A DNA stretch of 64,000 nt, taken from assembly GCF_000744115.1 (NCBI RefSeq), contig NZ_JQLG01000004.1, positions 620,001 to 684,000 of the forward strand. The letters are read 5' to 3'. This DNA comes from Carnobacterium alterfunditum DSM 5972. Lineage in GTDB: Bacteria > Bacillota > Bacilli > Lactobacillales > Carnobacteriaceae. The notes beneath the pieces were generated by a model. That model had not been told where the DNA came from. It ran no database searches and worked only from the letters and a program-made list of their open reading frames with translations. The position numbers were made by a program, and so were the translations under genes. Shown here one piece after another: positions 35,218-43,960 of the stretch; within the stretch, counting starts at the first letter, position 1; each line of letters starts with the position of its first letter.

Positions 35218-36492
35218 TTAAATTGTTTCGCTTTCTAGTGCTGGTTTTTCTTTCAAAATAATGTTCAAAAATAAGGTAACGATCGTTCCAGCGGAAATCC
35301 CTGATGAAAATAATCCACCAAGAATTCCTGGCAACCCGGCTACTACTTCAGGCCGGAAAGCCACGCCAAGTCCAACACCTAATCCGGCAGCGACAATGAT
35401 CAGATTGCGGTTGTCAAAATTCACACGAGACAATGATTTCACGCCAGACGCGGCTACGTTGCCGAACATCAGAACTCCTGCTCCACCTAGAACAGCCATT
35501 GGCATGATCGATACAAGTGTCGCAAATTTAGGCAAGAAACTCATTAACATCAATAGAACACCGGCTGCGATCGCAACTGAGCGAGAGGCATTTCGCGTTA
35601 AAGGGATCAATCCAGCATTTTGGCTAAAAGTCGCCACCGGGCCTGACCCAATCGCCGGTCCAATAAATGACCCGACTCCATCAGCACGGACACCATTTGC
35701 AATATCATCATCGGTTAATTCGGTTTCTGTTACCACACCAATAGTCTGCATCACACCCACTGTTTCAATAACTGTTACTAAGTAGCCTGAGATAAATGGA
35801 ATAGCAAATTTCAAATCAAAACTCACACCATATTTAAAGAGCTGCGGCATAGCGAACCAATTAGCTCGAGTTACTTGACCGAAATCAACCATTCCAAGCG
35901 GGATACACATCACATAACCAACAACGATCCCGATCAGTACTGCTGCAGGCCCGATTTTCGAACTCCCATAATGATTCAGTATAACAATGATCAAAAATAC
36001 AATTGTAGCAATCGTTAAGTTAAGCAGTGAACCATAGTTAGCTGATCCTACTCCACCGGCTACCCAATCAAAGGCAACAGGCATCAACGTTAATCCCATC
36101 AGTGAAATAACGGTCCCTGTTACGGCTGTCGGAAAAAATTTCATTAAAGGTTTAATAAAATAACTTAAGCTGATCTCTAAAACGGCTCCCATCATGGTCC
36201 CACCAAAATAACCAGCTATCCCTCCACCCATTGTATTGATGACTGCATTTGCTGGACCGACGAAACCAAAATCGGTTCCCATGATCGTTGGAAGACCGGC
36301 TCCTACACGAAACCACTTCGGCCCGATTCCTTTGGATTGAATGATTGAAACAACGCCCGAACCCAACAAGGCTGCACTGATCATATAAGAAGTATCTGCG
36401 ACCCCAAATCCTGCAATACCAGAGATCACTAAGGGCACAGCTACGATCCCGCCAAAAGCAGTCAGTATATTTTGAAATCCTAAGAGAGTCAT
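35218..36492 (-). CDS. NCS2-family nucleobase permease (xanthine/uric acid type)
   Basis: A membrane transporter of at least 424 residues with about 12-14 membrane segments. NCS2 marks: FGFVGPANAVINTMGGG, ETVGVMQTIGVVTE (conserved Glu) and GPAIGSGPVATFSQNAG (the family signature). ATG 36492 is used here. However, the upstream frame stays open and encodes PESNLIYQVDDKPGFFL, the normal lead-in to membrane helix 1, without a usable start. A one-base shift near 36550-36575 would join it to a TTG with a good ribosome site. Confidence 0.85.
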   Translation of the reverse strand: MTLLGFQNILTAFGGIVAVPLVISGIAGFGVADTSYMISAALLGSGVVSIIQSKGIGPKWFRVGAGLPTIMGTDFGFVGPANAVINTMGGGIAGYFGGTMMGAVLEISLSYFIKPLMKFFPTAVTGTVISLMGLTLMPVAFDWVAGGVGSANYGSLLNLTIATIVFLIIVILNHYGSSKIGPAAVLIGIVVGYVMCIPLGMVDFGQVTRANWFAMPQLFKYGVSFDLKFAIPFISGYLVTVIETVGVMQTIGVVTETELTDDDIANGVRADGVGSFIGPAIGSGPVATFSQNAGLIPLTRNASRSVAIAAGVLLMLMSFLPKFATLVSIMPMAVLGGAGVLMFGNVAASGVKSLSRVNFDNRNLIIVAAGLGVGLGVAFRPEVVAGLPGILGGLFSSGISAGTIVTLFLNIILKEKPALESETI

Positions 36493-36696
36493 CAAGAAAA
36501 AGCCTGGTTTATCGTCTACTTGATAAATAAGATTCGATTCGGGTTTCGGTGCAATTCCCCCTTCTCCCCTCTTTTTTTCGGTAATACGATTTTTCTTTCT
36601 GGATTTCCTATTCTTTCTTCCAAAATAACCCTCCCGTTAAATACGAACATTTATTTTTAAAAACGTTTCATACTTCGTCTTTATTACTACTTTTTT

Positions 36697-36725
36697 AGTA
36701 TAACTGCTTGAAAACATTATGTAAA
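36697..36725 (-). promoter_or_regulatory. Vegetative promoter of NCS2 permease
   Basis: TTTACA (36725-36720), 17-bp spacer, TATACT (36702-36697) on the minus strand. It is followed by a leader of about 70 bases with a TGAAACGTTTTTA segment resembling a catabolite-response element. No purine riboswitch fold was recognised. Confidence 0.7.
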
Positions 36726-36945
36726 GCATTAAAAAGCAATCTCTCTATTCTTTTCATAACTAGATTGTTCGTGTTTCCTCCTCAAAAAAAAGGCTGGGAC
36801 ATAAGTCCAACCCCTCTTCACCTTACCCAACCATTGATTTTAAATGTAGCCTCATTGGTAGAAAATGAGACTGCAATTGACTATCATGCCTTAACTCTTT
36901 TTAGCAAAGAATTTAGTGGTAATAGATTAGTTTAATCACTTCCTT

Positions 36946-37126
36946 GAAATTTCTAGCGGAATAGGGTTTGCTTGTAGCCTAAAATGAAGCACTGTGGGCA
37001 AATAACGCCCAAGTGTATCATGTTTGTAAGCTGCTAAAGCAGCAACAACCATGACAACTTTCTCTTTAGGCTTCAGGTGTTCCCATGGCTCTCCACAAGC
37101 AAACCCGTTATTCCAGAAGTAATTTC
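36946..37126 (-). repeat. 180-bp foldback repeat, copy e (variant core)
   Basis: The outer ~45 bp on each side match copies c and d (GAAATTTCTAGCGGAATAGG; CCATGGCTCTCCACAAGC). The central part is different, with GGGC-aaataac-GCCC and GCTGCT-aa-AGCAGC hairpins. The surrounding stretch 36726-37171 holds no gene; at about 36790-36815 there is a GGCTGGGACATAAGTCC hairpin with a T tract on the minus strand. Confidence 0.75.
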
Positions 37127-37230
37127 TTTTGGAACACTATTTTTTAAACAATCGATATATATATAACAAAATAAGAGTCTGTTCATCAGTTTCCTGATAA
37201 GGTGCTGACCCCTAAAAGTTAGAGTTTTTA

Positions 37231-38097
37231 TTATTCAGCTGATTGGCTGGTTTGAATTCGGTATTCTACCGGACTTAAGCCAGCCAATTTTGCTTTTGAT
37301 CGAACATGATTATACCATTCGATATATTCTTCAATTCTTGATTTCAATTCCTCATAACTGACTAATTTCTCCCCATGATACATTTCTTGTTTTAGGATGC
37401 CGAAGAAATTTTCTATTGCCGCATTATCTGCACAAGTCGCCTTGCGAGACATACTCTGAAAAACGTTATTTTTCTTTAGTGTTTTGACCCAATGATTATG
37501 CTGATACTGCCAACCTTGATCAGAATGAAGAGTGGTACGAACCGTGGCGTATTCTTTAAGCATGCCGATGGCTTCTTCCAAAGGTTTCATCACTAAGTCC
37601 AGGATAGGTCGTTTATTTATTCCATAAGCTATCACTTCACTATTAAATAGATCTAGAATAGGACTAAGGTAGAGCTTTTCTCCGCCTGTACATTTAAACT
37701 CTGTCACGTCGGTGACGAGCTTCTGTAAAGTGATGGATGTAGAGAAGCGTCTATTTAACTTATTCTTGGCAATAGTGCCTACTTTTCCTTTATAAGAGTT
37801 ATATTTCCGAGATTTTCTAATAAATTTAACACACTTCAAACCCATTTCTTTCATGAGACGATAAACTTTCTTGTGATTGACACTATAACCTAGTTTCTTC
37901 AGTTCATTTGTAATGCGTTTGTATCCAAATCGCTCTTTGAACTGAAAGAAAAGTTGTTCAATCTGTTCTTTTAGTCGCTGATTACTATCTATTTTTTTTA
38001 ATTGCTTTACGTAATAGTGATAGGTTGACTCTGGAATACCCACCACCAGAAGGATATCTTTTAGTTTGAATCCTTCTTCTTTAAGTTCGTATGCCAC
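37231..38097 (-). CDS. IS3-family transposase OrfB (integrase part)
   Basis: The 288-residue catalytic part with VTDVTEFKCTGGEKLYL, TTLHSDQGWQYQHNHW and ADNAAIENFFGILKQEMYHG (the DDE triad). The frame is open upstream of the GTG at 38097 as far as the slippery AAAAAAG at 38157-38151, so it is likely made as an OrfAB fusion by -1 frameshifting. Confidence 0.92.
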   Translation of the reverse strand: MAYELKEEGFKLKDILLVVGIPESTYHYYVKQLKKIDSNQRLKEQIEQLFFQFKERFGYKRITNELKKLGYSVNHKKVYRLMKEMGLKCVKFIRKSRKYNSYKGKVGTIAKNKLNRRFSTSITLQKLVTDVTEFKCTGGEKLYLSPILDLFNSEVIAYGINKRPILDLVMKPLEEAIGMLKEYATVRTTLHSDQGWQYQHNHWVKTLKKNNVFQSMSRKATCADNAAIENFFGILKQEMYHGEKLVSYEELKSRIEEYIEWYNHVRSKAKLAGLSPVEYRIQTSQSAE

Positions 38098-38627
38098 TGC
38101 TGCTTGTGCTTTTCGAGAAAGACGTCGGGATTCTTCTGAAAAGCTTTCAACTTTTTTAAATAGGCATTCTCCAATTTCAGTAGTTCAATTTCTCGTTCTA
38201 ATTCTTGTCTAGAACAATCTGCTGATGTGCCTGGTTTCAGTTGCTGTTTTTTTGGTTTTTTAGTCATTGAAGGACGCCCCTTTGGGTGTGGTTTTAGGCC
38301 TTCAATTCCCTTGCCTTGGAAAGCTTGATTCCAATTTGCGATAAGGGAAGGATTATTCATGCCGAAGGTAATGGCTGTATCTGAATAAGAAGTGCCTGTC
38401 TGTTTTATAAAGTGTAATACATCTACCTTAAATTGAACAGAGTAAGCTGCTTTCGTCTGTTTCCTTTTTAAACCGTCCAAACCAAGTTTTCGGTATGCCT
38501 TTACCCAATTATTAAGGGGAGTTGTAGAGGAAAGAGCATATTTCTTCGCTAGTAATTGAAAGCCCAAAGGGCCGTTTAGATACTCTTGAACAACTTGTAA
38601 CTTAAATTCTTCACTATATTTTGTCAT
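38061..38627 (-). CDS. IS3-family transposase OrfA
   Basis: A DNA-binding part of about 188 residues with two helix-turn-helix regions (KYSEEFKLQVVQEYLNG, and AITFGMNNPSLIANWNQAF). A leucine-zipper-like helix follows (QELEREIELLKLENAYLKKL). The slippery heptamer A-AAA-AAG falls in that helix. ATG 38627 is preceded by a G-rich site. Confidence 0.9.
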   Translation of the reverse strand: MTKYSEEFKLQVVQEYLNGPLGFQLLAKKYALSSTTPLNNWVKAYRKLGLDGLKRKQTKAAYSVQFKVDVLHFIKQTGTSYSDTAITFGMNNPSLIANWNQAFQGKGIEGLKPHPKGRPSMTKKPKKQQLKPGTSADCSRQELEREIELLKLENAYLKKLKAFQKNPDVFLEKHKQQWHTNLKKKDSN

Positions 38628-38728
38628 AAAAACAACCCCCAAAAGTTTAGATTTCACTCTAACTTTTGGGGGTCGCTACCTAAGCAGACTCTTACTGTAT
38701 AATCTATCATTTTTAATGTTTGTTTTTA

Positions 38729-39850
38729 TTAATGAACAATTGGAAACCAACCCGGTCGGCTTTCAATGTACTCCCACATGGCGTCTGGCAACATAAGATC
38801 TTTACGATACTCTGGTTTGATTTTTTTACGAATCGCTGTTTCATTACCTAATTTTACTTTTTGGATCCAGTCAGGCTCAACAATTAATTCCCGACCGATT
38901 GCAACAATTGGTATACCCAATTTCATTGTCTCCAAAGCATCATCCGGCGTGATGATCGACCCTACTCCAATGATAGGGAAATCTTTTCCGACAAATTCTT
39001 GGATACGTTGAACAATAGGAGTCGCTTCAGCTGGATTGCGAACTGATCCTTGAGACCATTCATTCGTTGAGACATGAATGTAGTCTAATCCTTGCTCTTT
39101 CAATTTAGCCACAAGCTGAAGGGTATCATCTATTGTGATACCGGGTTCTTTTATTTCTTCAGGAGAAATACGGTACCCAAAAATAAATGGTTTTTCAGCA
39201 TAAGTTTGAATGGCTTTTTTTGCAGCTTGGACGACTGCCAAAGGAAAGTTCATACGCTTTTCAAGTGATCCTCCCCAATGATCTTCACGACGATTCGAAT
39301 GTGGTGAGAAAAATTGTTGGATCATGTAATTATTTGCCCCATGTAATTCGATCCCATCAAATCCAGCTTGGATCGCTCTTCTAGTCGCTTGTCCAAATGC
39401 ATCAACTAGTTCGTGTACTTCTGCGTCGGATAACGCTCTTGGTACTTCTGCTCCTGCAACATCCAAAGCTACTGCACTTGCACTAACCGGTTGTTCACCT
39501 CTTAAAGTCCTTCTGGATCCAAGTCGGCCCACATGGAAAATTTGCAAAATAGCTTTTGGTCCTTCATCTTGGATCGTTGTTGCTAATTTTGAAAGACTAT
39601 CGATTCGGTTATCGGATGCGGCACTTAACGAACCAGCGAATCGTCCGTTTTCCATCACTTGAGCACATGAAGTCACGACAGCTCCTAGACCTGCAACACG
39701 TCTTTTATAATATTTTTTTTCATCTGTTGTGACCATTCCGTTTTCAAAGGAAGAATTCGTTGTCATTGGTGCCATAATTAAACGGTTATCGATTTTGACT
39801 CCTGATGCAAATGTAAAAGGTTCAAACAATGGATCGTATTTTGGTTTCAT
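38729..39850 (-). CDS. NADH:flavin oxidoreductase, old yellow enzyme family
   Basis: A 373-residue FMN-dependent TIM-barrel reductase. It begins with DPLFEPFTFASGVKIDNRLIMAPMTTN. The substrate/FMN pocket includes ILQIFHVGRLG, GFDGIELHGANNYMIQQFFS and NRREDHWGGSLEKRM. FMN phosphate is bound by PIIGVGSI and AIGRELIVEP. The His-Gly-Ala-Asn-Asn variant of the usual His-Gly-Ala-His motif is found in the YqiG-like group. ATG 39850 has AGGAG upstream. The substrate is unknown. Confidence 0.9.
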   Translation of the reverse strand: MKPKYDPLFEPFTFASGVKIDNRLIMAPMTTNSSFENGMVTTDEKKYYKRRVAGLGAVVTSCAQVMENGRFAGSLSAASDNRIDSLSKLATTIQDEGPKAILQIFHVGRLGSRRTLRGEQPVSASAVALDVAGAEVPRALSDAEVHELVDAFGQATRRAIQAGFDGIELHGANNYMIQQFFSPHSNRREDHWGGSLEKRMNFPLAVVQAAKKAIQTYAEKPFIFGYRISPEEIKEPGITIDDTLQLVAKLKEQGLDYIHVSTNEWSQGSVRNPAEATPIVQRIQEFVGKDFPIIGVGSIITPDDALETMKLGIPIVAIGRELIVEPDWIQKVKLGNETAIRKKIKPEYRKDLMLPDAMWEYIESRPGWFPIVH

Positions 39851-40032
39851 AAATTTTCTCCTACTTTTATTCATTTATTTTTTTTAGTCTTGTCATCCCC
39901 TAATGATAAAAGAATTAAACGCTTTTTTCAATCAATTCCACTTACAATTTATCAAAAAACATCTCCGCTAACCTTTTAGGTTTACTTTTGGTATACTAGT
40001 CAAAACAACTTATCTTACTGGAGGAATAACTG

Positions 40033-40443
40033 ATGAAACAAGAGAAATCATGCGGGGCCATAATTGTCACAAAAGGAATAGAACCGCCAAAATTTTTATT
40101 GATCAAACACCACAATGGAGGACATTGGGCTTTTCCAAAAGGACATGTAGAAGGAACGGAAACGGAAGAAGAAACTGCACTACGAGAGATCATGGAAGAA
40201 ACGCATCTAACGGTTGAACTAGATACTCATTTTAGACACGTTGTTCACTACTCACCATATGAAGGCACTGTAAAAGACGTGATTTATTTTATTGCGTATG
40301 CTGCTGAACAAGCTATTCAAAAACAAGAAGAAGAAGTCCTAGACAGTACTTGGTTAAGTTTCGAAGCAGCCTTGGCTCTCATTACTTATGAAAATGATCG
40401 GATCGTCCTCGAAGCGGCCATGAATTACCTCATTAAAAATTAG
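40033..40443 (+). CDS. Nudix hydrolase (diadenosine-tetraphosphatase-like)
   Basis: A 136-residue protein with an intact Nudix box GHVEGTETEEETALREIMEE at about residues 37-56. The HWAFPKGH segment before it and KFLLIKHHNGG near the N-terminus resemble Ap4A hydrolases of the MutT family. The actual substrate cannot be told. A GGAGG site lies upstream of ATG. Confidence 0.88.
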   Translation: MKQEKSCGAIIVTKGIEPPKFLLIKHHNGGHWAFPKGHVEGTETEEETALREIMEETHLTVELDTHFRHVVHYSPYEGTVKDVIYFIAYAAEQAIQKQEEEVLDSTWLSFEAALALITYENDRIVLEAAMNYLIKN

Positions 40444-40499
40444 GTGAATATGGTTCTTAAAGCAGACGTCTGGTTTGTTTCTCGAGATACATTCGATAT

Positions 40500-40535
40500 A
40501 AAAAGGTGTTGAGACAAAAGTCTCAACACCTTTTT
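40500..40535. terminator. Bidirectional terminator
   Basis: A 16-bp stem AAAAAGGTGTTGAGAC with loop AAAA and the matching arm, flanked by A and T runs. It serves the convergent Nudix and hsp20 genes. Confidence 0.92.
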
Positions 40536-40552
40536 GTGGTCTTTTTAGTTGT

Positions 40553-40972
40553 TTAGTGAATTTCAATTTGTTTAGGATCATTTTCATCTGAAACTTTTTT
40601 AGGTAATGTTACTGTTAAAATACCATTTTCAAAAGCTGCAACAATGTCTTCATCTTTGACATTTTTTAATAGGAATTGGCGGCTATACGATTTAGTTGAA
40701 CGTTCTCTGCGGATGTAGTTGCCTTTATCATCTTTTTCATCTTTACTTGTTTCTTGGGTTGCCCCAATAGACAGAACATTGTCTTCATATTTCAATTGAA
40801 TAGCCTCTTTAGCCATCCCAGGTAATTCAGCTTCTACGATATAAGCATCGTCTTCATCCCGAATATCTACATTGAAATTCGCTGTGCTTGGTAATAAGTG
40901 GTCAAAAGGATCTTCGAAAAAATTCTTACTAAAATTCATGAAATCACGTCCTGCTGGAAATAAATTACTCAT
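40553..40972 (-). CDS. Small heat-shock protein (Hsp20 family)
   Basis: An ATP-independent chaperone of about 139 residues. The alpha-crystallin domain runs from NVDIRDEDDAYIVEAELPGM to FENGILTVTLPKK, with the GILTVTLPK motif, followed by a short tail ending KQIEIH. ATG 40972 is chosen for GAAGGAG upstream; an earlier start would add a run of Lys/Arg. Confidence 0.94.
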   Translation of the reverse strand: MSNLFPAGRDFMNFSKNFFEDPFDHLLPSTANFNVDIRDEDDAYIVEAELPGMAKEAIQLKYEDNVLSIGATQETSKDEKDDKGNYIRRERSTKSYSRQFLLKNVKDEDIVAAFENGILTVTLPKKVSDENDPKQIEIH

Positions 40973-41035
40973 AAATCTCTCCTTCTTTCTCTTTTTTTTA
41001 GACCTTTTGAGCAAGTACATCCTTTGCTCAAATTT

Positions 41036-41064
41036 AGTATAGGACGTTTAAAAATCTTAGTCAA
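41036..41064 (-). promoter_or_regulatory. Promoter of the hsp20 gene
   Basis: TTGACT (41064-41059), 17-bp spacer, TATACT (41041-41036) on the minus strand, 63 bases from the start codon. One heptad TTTGACT overlaps the -35, but the second half of a CtsR box is not visible, and no CIRCE element is present. Confidence 0.75.
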
Positions 41065-41186
41065 AGAAGATGATTTATTTTGCCTTTTTTCTGCTATCTT
41101 ATTATCAGCTCTTTTATCTCTTATTCGTATTAATATTCTTTATTTGTTATACTAGCTAAACAAACACTGTACGGGAGGTATGCGTT

Positions 41187-41363
41187 ATGTTTAACATTAT
41201 AGGAAAAATTCTATTAGTTATCGGTCTGATGATCATCGTTTTTGGTTACTTTGGACCTGTTAAATCAGGAGACCCGATTATTGGCACACTATTTATTCTA
41301 GTCGGCTTGGTTATCATAGCTTTGGCTTTTATCTTAGGGAAAAACCGGACACCTAGAATGTAA
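41187..41363 (+). CDS. Small hydrophobic membrane protein, 58 residues
   Basis: Encodes MFNIIGKILLVIGLMIIVFG, a short polar loop (YFGPVKSGDP), then a second hydrophobic segment (IIGTLFILVGLVIIALAFIL) and a basic tail KNRTPRM. It has a GGGAGG site eight bases upstream and a strong terminator downstream, so it is likely real. It resembles small two-helix membrane proteins of lactic acid bacteria; the function is unknown. Confidence 0.72.
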   Translation: MFNIIGKILLVIGLMIIVFGYFGPVKSGDPIIGTLFILVGLVIIALAFILGKNRTPRM

Positions 41364-41384
41364 ACTCCCTAGCACTAAAAAAGG

Positions 41385-41428
41385 GCATCACTCTCCTGAA
41401 AGAAAAAGGAGAGTGGTGCTTTTTTTTG
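41385..41428 (+). terminator. Terminator after the 58-residue gene
   Basis: Stem GCATCACTCTCCT with matching arm AGGAGAGTGGTGC (one G-U), nine-base loop and eight T. Confidence 0.9.
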
Positions 41429-41539
41429 ATCTGTCATTAAAGTAACAGCTGATTCTATCATCACACATCCCGGTATATGAAATCCGCTGCTTGTATGTAT
41501 CGAAGCACTAAATTCTAAGACTTCGAAAATTCATTAGCC

Positions 41540-42154
41540 TCAGTTGATCCAGTTTAAAAGCGTTCGTAATGTGTCATTTTCTACCATGATAAAGACTCCT
41601 AATCCAATAAATACTATTGGTACAATAACTCGTTCATATTTTTCTAAAGTAGTCGAGACAAAAGAAATTTTTGCCAATTTATAACTGATAAAGCAAAGAA
41701 GAGCAATAGAGATAACAAATACAACTAGGGCAATGATGATTTCTGAAACAGATAGAGAAGCAAAGTAAGGAATATAAATACCCAGATTATCGCCACCAGA
41801 AGCAATCGTTATCAAAGAAACTGTCCAGAACAAGCGACTTGTCCCTCTAGCTTCTAGCTTTTCAGCAACTTCCTCTTCTTCCTCCTCTTCGCCTGTTACA
41901 GCAACTCGGATGCCTAAGTAAATCGGGATCAATCCCAGGAGACCAATGATCCAATCTTGCGGAATAAAATTCAGCACATAAGCTGCAAACAAACTTACCA
42001 TTACTAAAATCCCTGTTCCAAGATATTGGCCCCAATAAATCTGACGTAACCCTTTTTTGGTATGACTTTGGGAAAAGATGATCAGCAAGATAAATAAATA
42101 ATCAATGCTGGTGGAAATATAAACAGCACTAGCTGAAAAAATACTTTGTAACAA
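41540..42154 (-). CDS. CadD family transporter
   Basis: A 204-residue membrane protein with five or six membrane helices. Motifs: TSIDYLFILLIIFSQ near the N-terminus, GQYLGTGILVMVSLFAAY, and ITIASGGDNLGIYIPYFA, the CadD signature. An acidic run of seven Glu (EEEEEEEV) lies in the middle loop. CadD proteins give cadmium resistance or quaternary-amine export in staphylococci; the substrate here is not shown by sequence. Confidence 0.87.
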   Translation of the reverse strand: MLQSIFSASAVYISTSIDYLFILLIIFSQSHTKKGLRQIYWGQYLGTGILVMVSLFAAYVLNFIPQDWIIGLLGLIPIYLGIRVAVTGEEEEEEEVAEKLEARGTSRLFWTVSLITIASGGDNLGIYIPYFASLSVSEIIIALVVFVISIALLCFISYKLAKISFVSTTLEKYERVIVPIVFIGLGVFIMVENDTLRTLLNWIN

Positions 42155-42366
42155 AATAACTCACTCCAAACTAAAATTTTATCGCTAACATTTCTGAGAA
42201 CTCTATCTATTGTAATACATATGATTTTAATTTGCTCATTCAGTTCAGATTGCTTTATCTGTTATAAGTAAAGGAGGTATACTTTAGTTAACAAGATGGT
42301 TGGAGTAAGGAACTGGCTGGATTTAAAAAATAGGATGGACAAATTTATTGAGGAGGAATAAAACTC

Positions 42367-43344
42367 ATGGACACAATAAAGCAATATGTCGAATCGATTT
42401 TTGTTAATTTACCCCGGACTTCTAAAATGCTGCAGCTTAAAGAGGATATGCTCACTGATATGGAAGATAAATATCGTCAACTAAAAGCAGAGGGTAAAAG
42501 TGAAAATGAAGCCATTGGTGCAGTTTTATCTGAATTTGGCCATACTGATAAACTTATTGCAGAGTATCATTCAGAAACTGAATCAGAACAAACTGATGAC
42601 CATTCCGTTTATTTGTCAGAAACACAAGTTGAAGCGTTTATGCAGCACCGATCCAAGTATGGAATGGCCATTGGAGCTGGTGTTGCTCTTTGTATTTTAG
42701 CTCCGGCTATCATGATTTTATTCCGTGAAGTTGCCATTCTAGTTTTTTCTTCAGCAGCTATGGAAAATATTGATATATTATCAGTTATTCCACTTTTTAT
42801 TTTTATTGCTATCGCTGTTGGCATTTTCATCATTTTTGGGTCGAAGGAAGAACAATTTGATCTTAATAAAAAAAATATCATTCTTGATCCCGATACGCGT
42901 GTCAACTTGAATCGAGAAATGAAAGATTTCAAGCCTAGTTTTGCGAAGGCCATTGCTTCTGGTGTGATCCTTTGTATTTTAGCTCCCATTTCGTTACTGC
43001 TAGCGGTTGTTCTTTTAGGTGAAGATAGCGCTTGGTCTGTCATTTTCCTATTGGGTTTTGTAGCTGTTGGTGTTTTCCTATTTGTCTTTTATGGCACTCT
43101 GAATTCCACCTATGAAAAGCTGCTCTCAATTGGTGATTATAAACCTGAAAGAGTCATTGCTAGCAAACTGACCGATACGATTGCAGGGGTTATCTTTCCA
43201 TCAGCTACAGCTGTTTATTTATTCTTAGGTTTTGTTTACAATGCTTGGGGTACGGCTTGGATCATTTTTCCAATAACCGGTATCCTCTTCGCCGCTTTCT
43301 CTTCACTCTACCAAGGTTTTATTGAAACAAAACGAAAAAAATAA
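42367..43344 (+). CDS. Membrane protein with N-terminal helical HAAS-like domain
   Basis: A 325-residue protein. The first 75 residues (QYVESIFVNLPRTSKMLQLK ... NEAIGAVLSEFGHTDKLIAEY) match the small helical domain found in DUF1700/permease-prefix proteins. Six hydrophobic segments follow, in two related pairs (YGMAIGAGVALCILAPAIMI and KAIASGVILCILAPISLLLA). Such genes usually follow a PadR-type regulator, but none is seen in 42155-42366, which contains only promoter-like sequence and a possible 21-codon frame. A GGAGG site precedes ATG. Confidence 0.75.
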   Translation: MDTIKQYVESIFVNLPRTSKMLQLKEDMLTDMEDKYRQLKAEGKSENEAIGAVLSEFGHTDKLIAEYHSETESEQTDDHSVYLSETQVEAFMQHRSKYGMAIGAGVALCILAPAIMILFREVAILVFSSAAMENIDILSVIPLFIFIAIAVGIFIIFGSKEEQFDLNKKNIILDPDTRVNLNREMKDFKPSFAKAIASGVILCILAPISLLLAVVLLGEDSAWSVIFLLGFVAVGVFLFVFYGTLNSTYEKLLSIGDYKPERVIASKLTDTIAGVIFPSATAVYLFLGFVYNAWGTAWIIFPITGILFAAFSSLYQGFIETKRKK

Positions 43345-43355
43345 CCTTTTTGATG

Positions 43356-43404
43356 AACGGGTCGATACAGTTAGACAGGATCTAACTGTATCGACCCGTT
43401 TATT
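43356..43404. terminator. Perfect 20-bp stem terminator
   Basis: AACGGGTCGATACAGTTAGA and its exact complement with a five-base loop, followed by a short T-rich stretch. It lies 12 bases after the preceding gene. Confidence 0.88.
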
Positions 43405-43607
43405 AGTTACATAAGTATATTTTATTAGCTGCCAACCAAATATTTAGCTTCTTGATCGAACCCGTTATTTTAACTTTAATTAAATATGTTTCATTACCTT
43501 TCTTACAAAAATAAGTCATCTTTTAGGAAACTATTGTTATGCAGAATACCACATTGTATACTTAAGTTTGTCGACGATACACATTAAAAAGATTGGAGTT
43601 CTAGTTT

Positions 43608-43886
43608 ATGTATAATACTAAAAAAAACACTCAAAAATGGCCAACTATTTTATTTTCTCTTTCAATCGTGTTGACCATCCTCTCAATTTTTATTCAAAGT
43701 CAATTTTCATTGTTTAGCTTTCCTGTTTTTCTTGGTGTTCTCATTGTTGCTGTTTTATTAAGCACGTTATCAATGATTTTATCCTTGAAAGCCAGAAGTC
43801 AAACATACACGATTGTCTTTTTCATCCTTAATTTACTGATCATTGCTTTCTTAGCTTTTACTATTTATACACTTTTGATGGCTTGA
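43608..43886 (+). CDS. Small membrane protein, unknown
   Basis: A 92-residue protein with three predicted membrane segments (WPTILFSLSIVLTILSIFI; FPVFLGVLIVAVLLSTLSMI; IVFFILNLLIIAFLAFTIY). TTGGAG lies nine bases before ATG. I do not recognise a family. The preceding gap 43405-43607 is AT-rich without a gene. Confidence 0.7.
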   Translation: MYNTKKNTQKWPTILFSLSIVLTILSIFIQSQFSLFSFPVFLGVLIVAVLLSTLSMILSLKARSQTYTIVFFILNLLIIAFLAFTIYTLLMA

Positions 43887-43960
43887 ATCAAATAAAGCTT
43901 TCTTCCTAAAATCTTCACACTTTCTTTTATTCATTGTCACAAAATAGGAAGAAATGATCA

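Larger units (their letters stand above)
37172..38694 (-). mobile_element. IS3-family (IS150-like) element
   Basis: About 1520 bp with outer ends TAAGAGTCTG and inner repeats around ACCCCYAAAAGTTAGAG. No target duplication was recognised. A hairpin at about 38638-38671 (CCCCCAAAAGTT/AACTTTTGGGGG) upstream of orfA may block outside transcription. Confidence 0.8.

Noticed and set aside
36630-36700. Purine riboswitch or PurR box upstream of the NCS2 permease
   Set aside because: The ACGAA/TTCG elements are 26 bases apart and the purine aptamer core is absent.
41036-41100. CtsR or CIRCE control of hsp20
   Set aside because: Only one TTTGACT heptad is present and there is no TTAGCACTC inverted repeat.
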